Shown here: positions 34,527 through 43,545 of the stretch, in pieces | Layout of the letters: the number at the start of each line of letters is the position of its first letter | Numbering within the stretch: position 1 is the stretch's first letter | From: JBKBIP01 sp046297495 | Lineage (GTDB): Bacteria; Planctomycetota; Planctomycetia; Gemmatales; Gemmataceae | Direction of reading: 5' to 3' | DNA length: 64,000 bases | Assembly: GCA_046297495.1 (NCBI GenBank) | Contig: JBKBIP010000025.1 | Location: forward strand, 22,872-86,871 | Program-made: the position numbers and the translations under genes | The notes under the pieces: model-generated | The model's database searches: none | What the model saw: the letters and a program-made list of their open reading frames with translations, nothing else | Told to the model about the DNA's origin: nothing

Positions 34527-36083
34527 TTACCGGGTACTCTGGTGTCGAAGCACGCGGCCAGCAAGGGCGCTGGTGTACTTACCGTTCTGGATGGTCAGTT
34601 TGCCATTGACGAACAGATATTGCATCCCCGTGGCATATTGATGAGGCTTGTCGAAGGTGGCCGTGTCGCGGTACGTCGTGGGATCGAGCACCACGATGTC
34701 GGCGAAGTAGCCTGGCTTCAGATAGCCCCGTTCGGGAAGGCGGAGGATGTCGGCAGGCAAGCCGCTGGCACTGCGGATGGCCTGTTCCAGGGGAATGATT
34801 TTCTCTTCAATGGCATAGCGACCGATCTTGCGCGGGAAAGTGCCGTAGCTGCGCGGGTGCGGGAAGTTGTTGGCTGGCGTCATCGCCGAGCCGTCGCTAG
34901 CGGTGGCCACGAATGGTTGCTTCATGATCAGACGCACATCCTCTTCGTGCATGTTGAAGCACACCACTTGGGCGTCACCGTTGCGGATGATGTCCATCAC
35001 GACATCCACCACGTCTTTTTTCACGGCGGCGGCAATATTTTCCAGATCTTTCCCTTGCCAGGACGTATTCTTGGCATAACCGGCGATACGGATGCTCTTG
35101 GCGCCGTTGCGGACGTCGAGTTTCTGGCGAATTCCCTCACGCACGCGCGGCCCCTCCTCGGCATCGTCCATGCGAGCAATCAATTCCTCTCGACTCCCTT
35201 CTCGAAATTGAGCTGGGACCAGCATGGCACTCAAGCGCGTGCTACTGGCGATGTAGGGGTACTGATCGGCAGTGACGATCTGCCCTTGCTTGCGGGCTTG
35301 CAGCACCAAGGCGACGGCATCGCCGGACTTGCCCCACACCTGCGGTCCCGATGCCTTCATGTGGGAGATGTGAACCGGCAGTTGGGCTTCCCGGCCAATG
35401 CGGATGGCTTCATCGACGGCGGACAGCAGGCCGGTGTTCTCGTCGCGGATGTGGCTGGCGTAGAAGCCGCCGTGCCGCGCCGCCACGCGCGCCAGGGCGA
35501 TGATTTCCTCGGTCGTGGCATAGGTGCCGGGATTGTAAATCAACCCCGTGGACAGCCCCCAGGCGCCGTCGCGCATTCCTTGATCGACCAGCTTTTCCAT
35601 CTCCGCCAGCTCTTTCTTGGTGGGCATGCGATTGGCATTCCCCATGACGCGCTGGCGTAGGGCGTTATGCGGCATCTGATGGACGACATTGCTGCCGACG
35701 CCGTTGCGCTCCATCGTTTGATAATACTTGGCCACGTCGGTCGGGCCGAAGCCGCAGTTGCCAGTGACAATCGTGGTCACGCCTTGCATCAAGTAGTTGA
35801 GGTTCGATTTGGTCGTTGGCAAGACAATGGCGTTATCACTGTGCGTGTGCAGGTCAATGAAGCCGGGAGCGACGATCAACCCCTTAACGTCCAGGATGGT
35901 CGGATCGCCGGCAACGTCGAACTTGCCGACCGCGACGATGCGGTCCCCCTGGATAGCAATGTCGCCAACTTGTCCTGGCTGGCCGCTGCCATCGTGGAGA
36001 GTGCCGTTACGCAGCACGATGTCGGCCTGCACCGGCTCGGCGGCAGGAAGAAGCGTAAGTAGCAGAAAAGCATAGCTGGTCAT
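34527..36083 (-). CDS. secreted N-acyl-D-amino-acid deacylase-like amidohydrolase
   Basis: A metal-dependent amidohydrolase of the D-aminoacylase family. Seen: VLRNGTLHDGSGQPG at the N-terminus, the metal site APGFIDLHTHSDN, GVTTIVTGNCGFG, FYASHIRDENTGLLSAVDEA, VHISHMKASGPQVWGKS, TADQYPY and ATASDGSAM, with the C-terminal KPGYFADIVVLDP. It hydrolyses N-acyl-D-amino acids or related dipeptides in known members. A signal peptide (MTSYAFLLLTLLPAAEPVQA) supports the ATG at 36083, with GAGG 9 bases upstream. The propeller gene upstream ends 52 bases away on the same strand. Confidence 0.87.
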   Translation of the reverse strand: MTSYAFLLLTLLPAAEPVQADIVLRNGTLHDGSGQPGQVGDIAIQGDRIVAVGKFDVAGDPTILDVKGLIVAPGFIDLHTHSDNAIVLPTTKSNLNYLMQGVTTIVTGNCGFGPTDVAKYYQTMERNGVGSNVVHQMPHNALRQRVMGNANRMPTKKELAEMEKLVDQGMRDGAWGLSTGLIYNPGTYATTEEIIALARVAARHGGFYASHIRDENTGLLSAVDEAIRIGREAQLPVHISHMKASGPQVWGKSGDAVALVLQARKQGQIVTADQYPYIASSTRLSAMLVPAQFREGSREELIARMDDAEEGPRVREGIRQKLDVRNGAKSIRIAGYAKNTSWQGKDLENIAAAVKKDVVDVVMDIIRNGDAQVVCFNMHEEDVRLIMKQPFVATASDGSAMTPANNFPHPRSYGTFPRKIGRYAIEEKIIPLEQAIRSASGLPADILRLPERGYLKPGYFADIVVLDPTTYRDTATFDKPHQYATGMQYLFVNGKLTIQNGKYTSALAGRVLRHQSTR

Positions 36084-36135
36084 GGTGAATATCCTCGCAG
36101 GGAAGTCTCGGCGCGTCGCCATGTACGACCAACCG

Positions 36136-37563
36136 TTACCGGACATCGTAGCAAACGACTCGTTTCAAATCACGGACGTATAGTTTACCATTAGCCACGA
36201 CCGGAACAACCCAGCAGCGATCCTTCGAGAAGCGGAAGTTACTGACTTCCCGATAGCCTTCCGGGGTCGCTTGAGCGGCGGCGAGATAACCATTCTCACC
36301 CAAGATGATGAGATGACCATCGGCGATCATCAACGCCCCTTTGTCAAAGCCACGATGCTCCCAGCGGATCACATCACCTTGACGGAAATCCATGCACGTC
36401 AGTTTCTTCTCGTTGAATCCATACAGATAACCGTCGAGATAGACGCAGGTGGAGAAATGGTTGCACATCTGATTGCCTTCATAGACGAACTGTTTGCCAT
36501 CTTGGCCGGTAGCCAGCCGCAACGAGCCGTCTGGACGTTTCTCAACTTCTAGTAAAGCACAACCGCGGTTATAGCCGCTGGAGATGAACACGTAATTGCC
36601 CACCACAATCGGCGTGGCGATGTTGCAGCCATAATCGGTGATCCAAGGATATTTCCAGAATACCTCACCAGTGCGCGGATGGACGCTGACGAGGTGATCC
36701 CCGGTGAAAAACAAGATTTGCCGGACGCCGTGCATGGTGGCGGCTATGGGGGAGCTGTAACCAGCTCGATCATCCAGGGCCTTCCAAACTTCCTTGCCCG
36801 TGTGCTTGTGCAAGGCCACCAAAGAGTTGCCTTCGGGACCGCCCGGATTGGTGTACACCAAATCATCTTCCACCAAGGGAGAGAAAGAGACACCCCACTG
36901 TAAATTGGGAGCGCCGTAGTCAGTGAGCAAATTTCGACTCCAAACGCGCGTGCCGTCGCGCAGGTTTAGGCAGTGCATCCAACCCGTGGCGCCGACACTA
37001 TAGACCCGGTCCCCGTCAATGGTCGGCGTCGAGCGTGGCCCACTGCCGAAGTTGTTCACGTAATCAGCGGGATAGCGATAGCGCCACAATTCGGCCCCCG
37101 TATCCGCGTCCCAGCACACGACCGCCTCGGAGGGACCGTCTTGCGTGAGTGTCACCGCTTTGCCCTGACTGACGGCCAGCGTCGCGAAGCCATCGCCAAT
37201 ATCGGCTTGCCACAGCACTTTGGGTCCTGTGGCGGGCCAAGCAAGGTTGAGGCCGGTTTCCAATGACAACCCATCGCGGCGCGGGCCGCGCCACTGTGGC
37301 CAATCACCGGCCGCGCCGCTGTCCGCGTCTGGCAGGGGGGGTAGCTCGGCGGATTCCAATTTGCCGCGCAACGTGGAGTCCGCCTCGAAGCGCACGGCCG
37401 TCGCGCCAAACTTCCACCACAACACCCCGCCCGCCGCTGCTAAAACGATGACCGTGAGCACTCCCAGCAGCCCAGAAGTAGTCCAGCCCACGCGCCGGCG
37501 CAAAGTCGGTTGGTCAGTTATCTTCAATTCCACGCGGTCTCGAAGGTGAGGAGAAAGCGGCAT
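36136..37563 (-). CDS. membrane-anchored PQQ-like beta-propeller protein
   Basis: A 475-residue protein with an N-terminal transmembrane helix (GLLGVLTVIVLAAAGGVLWW, about residues 35-55) and an eight-bladed PQQ-like propeller. Blade motifs include DWPQWRGPRRDGLS at the start, CWDADTGAELWRY, GDRVYSVGATGWMHCLNLRD, LVALHKHTGKEVWKA and VHPRTGEVFWKY. The PxWRGPxRDG opening is a common planctomycete form. Catalytic PQQ residues are not evident, so a scaffold role is as likely as an enzyme. I chose the ATG at 37563 because GGAGG lies 8 bases upstream; the frame runs open to 38109 only because it reads antisense through a gene remnant. Confidence 0.85.
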   Translation of the reverse strand: MPLSPHLRDRVELKITDQPTLRRRVGWTTSGLLGVLTVIVLAAAGGVLWWKFGATAVRFEADSTLRGKLESAELPPLPDADSGAAGDWPQWRGPRRDGLSLETGLNLAWPATGPKVLWQADIGDGFATLAVSQGKAVTLTQDGPSEAVVCWDADTGAELWRYRYPADYVNNFGSGPRSTPTIDGDRVYSVGATGWMHCLNLRDGTRVWSRNLLTDYGAPNLQWGVSFSPLVEDDLVYTNPGGPEGNSLVALHKHTGKEVWKALDDRAGYSSPIAATMHGVRQILFFTGDHLVSVHPRTGEVFWKYPWITDYGCNIATPIVVGNYVFISSGYNRGCALLEVEKRPDGSLRLATGQDGKQFVYEGNQMCNHFSTCVYLDGYLYGFNEKKLTCMDFRQGDVIRWEHRGFDKGALMIADGHLIILGENGYLAAAQATPEGYREVSNFRFSKDRCWVVPVVANGKLYVRDLKRVVCYDVR

Positions 37564-37640
37564 GGTTTGGCCTCCAGAAGCGGGACGATTCATGAAAGGA
37601 GTGTATTGTCCTGTAGTATCCGACTGTCGGTGATTCCTGA

Positions 37641-37691
37641 GATTCATCATTTCGCGCACGCTGGCGATATCCCTGCGCGAAACGCTCCATC
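37641..37691. repeat. dispersed palindrome, copy 5 (one arm decayed)
   Basis: GATTCATCATTTCGCGC (37641-37657) is identical to the left arm of copy 2. The right arm keeps GCGCGAAACG (37675-37684) but its outer end has changed to CTCCATC. It lies 78 bases upstream of the propeller gene start. Confidence 0.7.
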
Positions 37692-37758
37692 TTATAAAGA
37701 AGATAAGTACAATTGTAGCATCAGAAGGAATATCTGCCTTCCTTTCTCGCGGAATCGG

Positions 37759-38022
37759 CAGTTTCGCTATGATCTGGAACAATACGAAAAGGAGAAGGTG
37801 ATACCTTATGTCACGAGTGTCGAATGCTTGGCACGCAAGGAAGGGCGTGAAAAAGGATTGCGAGAAGGCTTGGCCTTGGGGCTGGAGTTGAAATTCGGCG
37901 CCTGCGGCAAGCGCTTGTTGACATGCATAGGCCGCATCGACGACGTGGCTCAGTAGCAAGCGCTGCACGAGACGCTCAAGACCGCGGCCAGTTTGGAAGA
38001 ATTGCGCCAGGCGCTGCCATGA
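37759..38022 (+). pseudogene. C-terminal remnant of an Rpn/YhgA-like nuclease gene
   Basis: Without a start codon, the frame reads RYDLEQYEKEKVIPYVTSVE, then ARKEGREKGLREGLALGLEL and KFG, the typical tail of Rpn-family (PD-(D/E)XK, transposase_31-like) proteins. An in-frame TAG at 37954-37956 interrupts it, after which the same frame continues QALHETLKTAASLEELRQAL to a TGA at 38020-38022, where these proteins normally end. The N-terminal nuclease domain is absent. So this is a truncated gene with a nonsense mutation, lying antisense to the unused 5' extension of the propeller frame. Confidence 0.65.
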
Positions 38023-38112
38023 GTCGCGGAACTGTTCGGGCTGTTCCGCTTGTCCGATGTTGCTCATCGAACGACCATTTGCCTCGCTTCGGCACCAGGA
38101 GTTGTTCACGGA

Positions 38113-39663
38113 ATGTCTTCAATCGATCGAGCTGTGACCACCATAGACGAATCCCCATACCTCTTGGAAGCGCGCGGCATCAGCAAGGCGTTTCCTGGCG
38201 TGCAGGCGTTGCGGAACGTCCATTTACGGCTACGCGCGGGGGAGGTGTTGGCCGTCGTGGGGGAGAATGGGGCGGGAAAATCGACCCTGATGAATATTCT
38301 GGCCGGCGTGCTGTCGGCGGATGGCGGTGAGGTGTGGCTGGACGGGCGCGAACTCCACAGCCACGGCGTTCATGAAGCCCAGCAGCTCGGCATTGTGTTG
38401 ATTCATCAAGAACTTAACCTGGCGACCAATTTGGACGTGGCCGCCAATATCTTCCTGGGGCGGGAGCCGTGCCGCGGAGGGCCAGTCGGGCTGATTGCTG
38501 GACGGATTTATGCCGAGGCTCGCGTCCTCATGGACCGGCTGGGGCTGGATTGCCCGGCCCAGACGCTGGTGGCCGATTTGCCGGTTGGCCAACAGCAGCT
38601 AGTCGAAATTGCCCGTGCTTTGTCCCTACGCTCGCGCATTCTGATCATGGATGAGCCGACCTCCAGCTTGACGCAGCGCGAGACAGAGCGACTCTACGAT
38701 GTCATCCGTGAGCTGAGGCAAGAGGGGATCAGCATCTTGTACATCTCGCATCGGCTCAAGGAAGTGGAAACCATCGCTGACCGCGTGTTGGTCCTGCGCG
38801 ATGGCCGTAATGCTGGGGAGTTGGAACGCGCGCACATTAGCCACGATGCGATGGTCCGGCTCATGGTCGGGCGCGAGCTGCGCCAGTTCTTCCAGCGCAC
38901 GCACTCACCGGCCCATGACACGACGCCCCCCCTGTTGCGCGTCGAGGGGTTGCGCATCACCCCCCAACCCGGCCCGCCGATCCAATTCACCCTTCGGCCT
39001 GGCGAGATTGTCGGCTTGGCGGGACTGATTGGCGCAGGACGCACTGAGTTGGCCGAGACGCTGTTCGGCATCCGCCGACGGCTGGCGGGAGAGATTTTCC
39101 TGGATGGCCGGCTGGTAGCATTGCGCGATCCGCGCGAAGCCATCGCGGCCGGCATTCTGCTGGTGCCCGAAGACCGCCGCCAGGAAGGATTAGTGCTGGC
39201 CGCCAGCGTCCGCGACAATATCAGCCTGCCGTCCCTGAAGCGGTTGCAGCGGCTGGGACTGGTTCAGCAGCGCCGCGAACGGGACTTGGCCGAGCGCATG
39301 TGCCGGCAGCTCAATGTCAAAACTCCCAGCATCCACCAAATCGCCGGCTTCCTCAGCGGAGGCAACCAACAAAAGATCGTGTTGGCCAAATGGCTGGCCC
39401 GGACGCCGCGCCTGCTCATTCTCGACGAACCGACGCGCGGCATCGATGTTGGGGCCAAGACGGAAATTTACGCGCTCATGGATCGCCTGGCCAGCCAGGG
39501 CTTGGCCATCCTGATGATCTCCAGCGACATGGAAGAGATACTCGGCATGAGCGACCGCGTGCTGGTGATGCACGAGGGACACTTGGCCGGTGAATTGCCA
39601 CGCGCGGCGTTGAGCGAGGAAGCCATCATGAGCCTGGCCACGGGAGGGGCGGCGTCTTCGTGA
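38113..39663 (+). CDS. sugar ABC transporter ATPase (RbsA/MglA-like), orphan
   Basis: A 516-residue protein with two tandem ATP-binding domains, as in the ribose/galactose-type importers. First domain: Walker A GENGAGKSTLMNILAG, signature-like LPVGQQQLVEIARAL, Walker B ILIMDEPTSSL. Second domain: degenerate Walker A GLIGAGRTELAETLFG, EDRRQEGLV, signature FLSGGNQQKIVLAKWLA and Walker B LLILDEPTRGIDVGAK. This asymmetry is normal for the CUT2 class. No permease or binding-protein gene is adjacent on either side. I chose the ATG at 38113; a TTG at 38050 is the longer option. It follows the Rpn remnant directly. Confidence 0.9.
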   Translation: MSSIDRAVTTIDESPYLLEARGISKAFPGVQALRNVHLRLRAGEVLAVVGENGAGKSTLMNILAGVLSADGGEVWLDGRELHSHGVHEAQQLGIVLIHQELNLATNLDVAANIFLGREPCRGGPVGLIAGRIYAEARVLMDRLGLDCPAQTLVADLPVGQQQLVEIARALSLRSRILIMDEPTSSLTQRETERLYDVIRELRQEGISILYISHRLKEVETIADRVLVLRDGRNAGELERAHISHDAMVRLMVGRELRQFFQRTHSPAHDTTPPLLRVEGLRITPQPGPPIQFTLRPGEIVGLAGLIGAGRTELAETLFGIRRRLAGEIFLDGRLVALRDPREAIAAGILLVPEDRRQEGLVLAASVRDNISLPSLKRLQRLGLVQQRRERDLAERMCRQLNVKTPSIHQIAGFLSGGNQQKIVLAKWLARTPRLLILDEPTRGIDVGAKTEIYALMDRLASQGLAILMISSDMEEILGMSDRVLVMHEGHLAGELPRAALSEEAIMSLATGGAASS

Positions 39664-39874
39664 AAAAGGACAATGACTTGCCGGAGTATGGGGAATTCGA
39701 CCACCTTTGAAAAAGTCGTCTGCCTCGGAACGACGAAATCGATAAATCATCCTCATTCCCAGAGAACCGATTTACCCGAGGCGGAGTATAAGGTATAGGG
39801 ATAGATTCATTACCCAAACCAGGCGGTCGAATCTCCGACCTCGAAATGTGACATTTTATAGACAGGATGACGAC

Positions 39875-42800
39875 ATGCGACTTAGAACGATTCTTCCCCT
39901 GTTGTTGCTACTGCTAATGGTTGGTGGGGCGAGCGCCCAAGACGAAGCGCGGTTATTGCGCTTCCCGGCCATGCATGGCAATCAGATTGTCTTTACCTAT
40001 GCGGGCGATCTGTACACTGTACCGGCGAATGGCGGCGTGGCCCGGCGCTTGACCAGCCATGACGGCTTCGAGATGTTTCCGCGCTTTTCTCCTGATGGCC
40101 AGTGGTTGGCCTTCACTGGCCAATACGACGGCAACACCGAGGTCTATCTCATGCCGGCGGAAGGGGGCGTGCCCAAGCGACTGACCTACACGGCCACGCT
40201 GGGCCGCGACGACGTGGCCGATCGCATGGGGCCGAACAACATTGTCATGGGCTGGACGCCGGACGGCCAGCACATCATCTTCCGTTCGCGCATGCGCTCG
40301 TTCAATCCATTCATCGGCGAATTGCTACTAGTTTCCAAGGACGGCGGCTTGCCGGAGAAGATTCCGCTGCCGCACGGCGGTTTCTGCTCCTATTCGCCGG
40401 ACGGCTCAAAGCTGGCCTACAATCGTGTCTTCCGGGAATTTCGCACCTGGAAGCGCTATCGCGGCGGCATGGCCGATGACATCTGGGTGTATGATTTCAA
40501 GACCAAGAAAATTGACCAAATCTCCAAGACCCCCGATCAGGAAATCATCCCCATGTGGCACGGAGAGAAAATATACTTCCTTTCCGACCGCGACGACCAT
40601 AAGCGGATGAATCTGTGGGTGTATGACACCAAGACGAAACAAACACGCCAACTCACCCACTACACCGATTTCGACATCAAGTTTCCCTCGCTGGGGGACA
40701 AGGCCATCGTCTATGAACACGGTGGGTACATCTATCGCTTCGATCTTGACAAGGAAAAGGCCGTCAAGGTGCCGGTGCGTATCTTGGATGATCAGGTGTC
40801 GGGGCGCGGCGGCATCGTCAAGGTAGACAAGAATGTCACCAGTTACGACCTTAGCCCCGACGGCAAGCGGGCTGTCTTCGGGGCGCGCGGCGAGGTCTTC
40901 ACCGTCCCCGCTCAGACCGGCCCCACGCGCAACCTGACGCAGACCTCCGGCGTCCACGAGCGCAACGCCGTTTGGTCGCCGGATGGCAAGTACATCGCCG
41001 TGGTTTCCGATCAGAGCGGCGAGGATGAAATCCATCTCATACCGCAAGATGGCAACGGCACGCCACGCCAGCTCACCAGCGGCGGCGATACCTACAAGTA
41101 CGAAATCCTTTGGTCCCCGGATAGCAAGAGCATCTTGTGGTCGGATCGCCAGCACCGTTTGCAATACGTGGACGTGACGAGCAAGAAAGTGACACAAGTT
41201 GCCCATTCTCCTATGTGGGAAATCACCGAGTTCAGCTGGTCCCCCGATAGCAAATGGATCGCTTACACGATGCCCGAAGTGGAGACGATGGATCGTGTGT
41301 ATCTCTACTCCGTGGAACAAAACAAGTCCTTCCCGGTGACGGATGGTTGGTACGATTCCGGCAAACCCACCTTCAGCGGCGACGGCAAGTATCTGTTCTT
41401 CGTCTCTGACCGTGACTTCACGCCGATTTACAGTCGGACCGAATGGAACCACGCCTACACCGACATGGCTCGCATCTACCTGGTGACGCTGGCCAAGGAT
41501 ACTCCGTCCCCCTTCCAACCCAAGAGCGATGAGACGGCCGCCGAAGCCCAAGCCGAGGACAAGAAGGAAGAGACCCAAAAGGACGCCACGCTCAAGGTTG
41601 ATGTCGATGGTCTGTCGAACCGCATCCTGAGCTTGCCCATTCAACCGGCCAGCTACCGTAACTTGGCCTGGGGGGGGAATGTGCTCTACTACGTTCGCAC
41701 GAGCAGCAAGGACCCCAAGCCGACGTTGTTGATGTTCGATCTCGACCAGCAAAAAGAAACATCCCTCGGCAACGTGCGCGGTTTCGTCATCGCCGCCGGC
41801 GGCAAGAAAATGCTGGTCTCCCGCGAAGGGAATTCCTATGCCATCATCGACCTGCCCAAATCAACAGTGGATCCCAAGGAGACACTCAACCTGTCTCAAC
41901 TGGAGGTGAAGCTGGACCGGCAAGCGGAATGGCGGCAGATCTTCCATGAAAGCTGGCGGCAGATGCGCGATTTCTTCTACATCCCGAACATGCACGGCGT
42001 CGATTGGCCGGGAATGCGGAAGAAGTACGAGCCGCTGCTAGCTCATGTCAATCATCGCAACGATCTGACTTACATCATCGGCGAGCTAATCGGCGAGCTG
42101 AATGTCGGTCATGCTTATGTCGGCGGTGGCGACCGGCCCCAGCCCGAACGGATCCAGATGGGATTGCTCGGCGCCGAGCTGCGCCGCGATCCCCAGACTG
42201 GCTACTACCAAATCGTCAAAATCTTGAAAGGGGCCAACTGGGATAAGAAACTCCGCTCGCCACTCACCGAGGTCGGGGTCAACGTCAACGAGAAGGATTA
42301 CATCACCGCCGTCCACGGTCAACCCAGCAACGAGCTGACCAACATTTATGAGGCTCTGGTCAACACCGCCGGCAAGCAGGTGACATTGTCCGTCAACGCC
42401 AAGCCCCAGGCGGCTGGCAGCCGGGATGTCGTCGTGGTCCCCATCGAGGATGAATCCGAGCTGTACTACTACAACTGGGTCCAGCACAACATCGAAAAGG
42501 TGGATAAGGCCACTGGCGGCAAGGTCGGCTATCTGCACGTTCCCGACATGCTGAGCACTGGCTTGAATGAATTCGTCAAGCACTTCTATCCGCAAGTGCG
42601 CAAGAAGGCGTTGATTATTGACGTGCGCGGCAACGGTGGCGGCAACGTTTCCCCCATGCTCATCGAGCGTCTCCGCCGTGAGATCGCCATGATCAACATT
42701 GCCCGCAACTCCGTCCCCTACACCAACCCCAGTGCCATGATCCATGGGCCGATGGTGTGCCTCATGAATGAATACTCCGCCTCGGATGGGGACTTGTTCT

Positions 42801-43120
42801 CGTATCAGTTCAAGCACTACAAACTCGGCAAACTAATTGGCAAACGGAGCTGGGGTGGTGTCGTCGGCATTCGCGGCACGCTGCCCTTACTGGACGGCGG
42901 CTCCATTAACCGCCCCGAATTCTCCCGCTATGACGTGGAGGGGAAGGAATGGGTCATCGAAGGTTACGGCGTCGATCCCGACATCATCATCGACAATGAC
43001 CCTGCGCGGGAATTCGCCGGCGAGGACCAACAGCTTGACAAAGCCATCGCGGTGATTCTCGAAGAACTGAAAACCAAGGAGAAGACCATCCCGCCACTGC
43101 CGCCGCTGCCGAAAAAGTAG
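39875..43120 (+). CDS. secreted Tricorn-type S41 protease
   Basis: A 1081-residue exported protease. A signal peptide (ILPLLLLLLMVGGASAQ) supports the ATG at 39875. Two N-terminal beta-propellers (about 25-670) carry PDG repeats such as FPRFSPDGQWLAFTGQYDG and NAVWSPDGKYIAVVSDQSGE. A core and a PDZ domain follow (about 690-860), then the S41 catalytic core. Candidate catalytic residues by comparison with Tricorn: His746 in NVGHAYVGG, Ser970 in NEYSASDGD, Glu1029 in VIEGYGVDPDI; DVRGNGGGN fits the oxyanion region. In archaeal Tricorn a Ser precedes the His; here it is Gly745. An acidic/Lys insertion near 550-580 interrupts the second propeller. It probably degrades peptides in the periplasm. 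Confidence 0.9.
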   Translation: MRLRTILPLLLLLLMVGGASAQDEARLLRFPAMHGNQIVFTYAGDLYTVPANGGVARRLTSHDGFEMFPRFSPDGQWLAFTGQYDGNTEVYLMPAEGGVPKRLTYTATLGRDDVADRMGPNNIVMGWTPDGQHIIFRSRMRSFNPFIGELLLVSKDGGLPEKIPLPHGGFCSYSPDGSKLAYNRVFREFRTWKRYRGGMADDIWVYDFKTKKIDQISKTPDQEIIPMWHGEKIYFLSDRDDHKRMNLWVYDTKTKQTRQLTHYTDFDIKFPSLGDKAIVYEHGGYIYRFDLDKEKAVKVPVRILDDQVSGRGGIVKVDKNVTSYDLSPDGKRAVFGARGEVFTVPAQTGPTRNLTQTSGVHERNAVWSPDGKYIAVVSDQSGEDEIHLIPQDGNGTPRQLTSGGDTYKYEILWSPDSKSILWSDRQHRLQYVDVTSKKVTQVAHSPMWEITEFSWSPDSKWIAYTMPEVETMDRVYLYSVEQNKSFPVTDGWYDSGKPTFSGDGKYLFFVSDRDFTPIYSRTEWNHAYTDMARIYLVTLAKDTPSPFQPKSDETAAEAQAEDKKEETQKDATLKVDVDGLSNRILSLPIQPASYRNLAWGGNVLYYVRTSSKDPKPTLLMFDLDQQKETSLGNVRGFVIAAGGKKMLVSREGNSYAIIDLPKSTVDPKETLNLSQLEVKLDRQAEWRQIFHESWRQMRDFFYIPNMHGVDWPGMRKKYEPLLAHVNHRNDLTYIIGELIGELNVGHAYVGGGDRPQPERIQMGLLGAELRRDPQTGYYQIVKILKGANWDKKLRSPLTEVGVNVNEKDYITAVHGQPSNELTNIYEALVNTAGKQVTLSVNAKPQAAGSRDVVVVPIEDESELYYYNWVQHNIEKVDKATGGKVGYLHVPDMLSTGLNEFVKHFYPQVRKKALIIDVRGNGGGNVSPMLIERLRREIAMINIARNSVPYTNPSAMIHGPMVCLMNEYSASDGDLFSYQFKHYKLGKLIGKRSWGGVVGIRGTLPLLDGGSINRPEFSRYDVEGKEWVIEGYGVDPDIIIDNDPAREFAGEDQQLDKAIAVILEELKTKEKTIPPLPPLPKK

Positions 43121-43150
43121 GGGCTGATATTTTCTCGCGTGGAAATGGGT

Positions 43151-43211
43151 GAGCGGGAGGCATCTGTCCTCCGGTGGCGTCCTTTACCGGAGGGCAAACG
43201 CCCTCCCGCTC
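43151..43211. repeat. two-level hairpin downstream of the Tricorn gene
   Basis: GAGCGGGAGG (43151-43160) pairs exactly with CCTCCCGCTC (43202-43211), and inside them CCTCCGGT (43168-43175) pairs with ACCGGAGG (43186-43193). It begins 30 bases after the stop codon, so it may stabilise or end the transcript. Confidence 0.65.
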
Positions 43212-43302
43212 GCCCGCTCAACTTTGAGTCACACCTTCCCTATCTGGTGCCAAGGCGCCTATTCCTCAAATATTACTCGGGCAGGAAAGATTCCGTTGCG
43301 CA

Positions 43303-43341
43303 ACGCAGCGCGAGCAAGCGCCGCACTTGCTTGCGCTGCGT
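43303..43341. repeat. 16-bp hairpin in the same spacer
   Basis: ACGCAGCGCGAGCAAG (43303-43318) pairs with CTTGCTTGCGCTGCGT (43326-43341), one mismatch, with a 7-base loop. The rest of the 425-base spacer up to 43545 shows no gene. Confidence 0.6.
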
Positions 43342-43545
43342 GCTCGGAGTGATTTCTTTCGTGCCGAAGTAATGGCATAGGATTTCGACTCTTCTCGAAA
43401 TTCCGCTTCTCCGGATGGTAACGCTGCCGCCGCCGATTTCCCGCGCGGGTTGAATCTTTTTCTTTCAATCAATCCCGCTCAGGTTGCCAGGCGATAACTA
43501 GAGTGGTGATAGGAGAACGACGAGCTCACGGCGGCGAGGTGGCGC

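Noticed and set aside
34440..35660. 406-codon open frame on the plus strand
   Set aside because: It is antisense to the D-aminoacylase-like gene, which has clear family motifs. The long frame follows from high GC at third codon positions.
37564..38109. N-terminal extension of the PQQ-like propeller protein
   Set aside because: It reads antisense through the Rpn remnant and has no domain; the ATG at 37563 has a strong ribosome site.
40406..41752. 448-codon frame opposite the Tricorn gene
   Set aside because: Antisense shadow; the Tricorn frame has conserved propeller motifs throughout.
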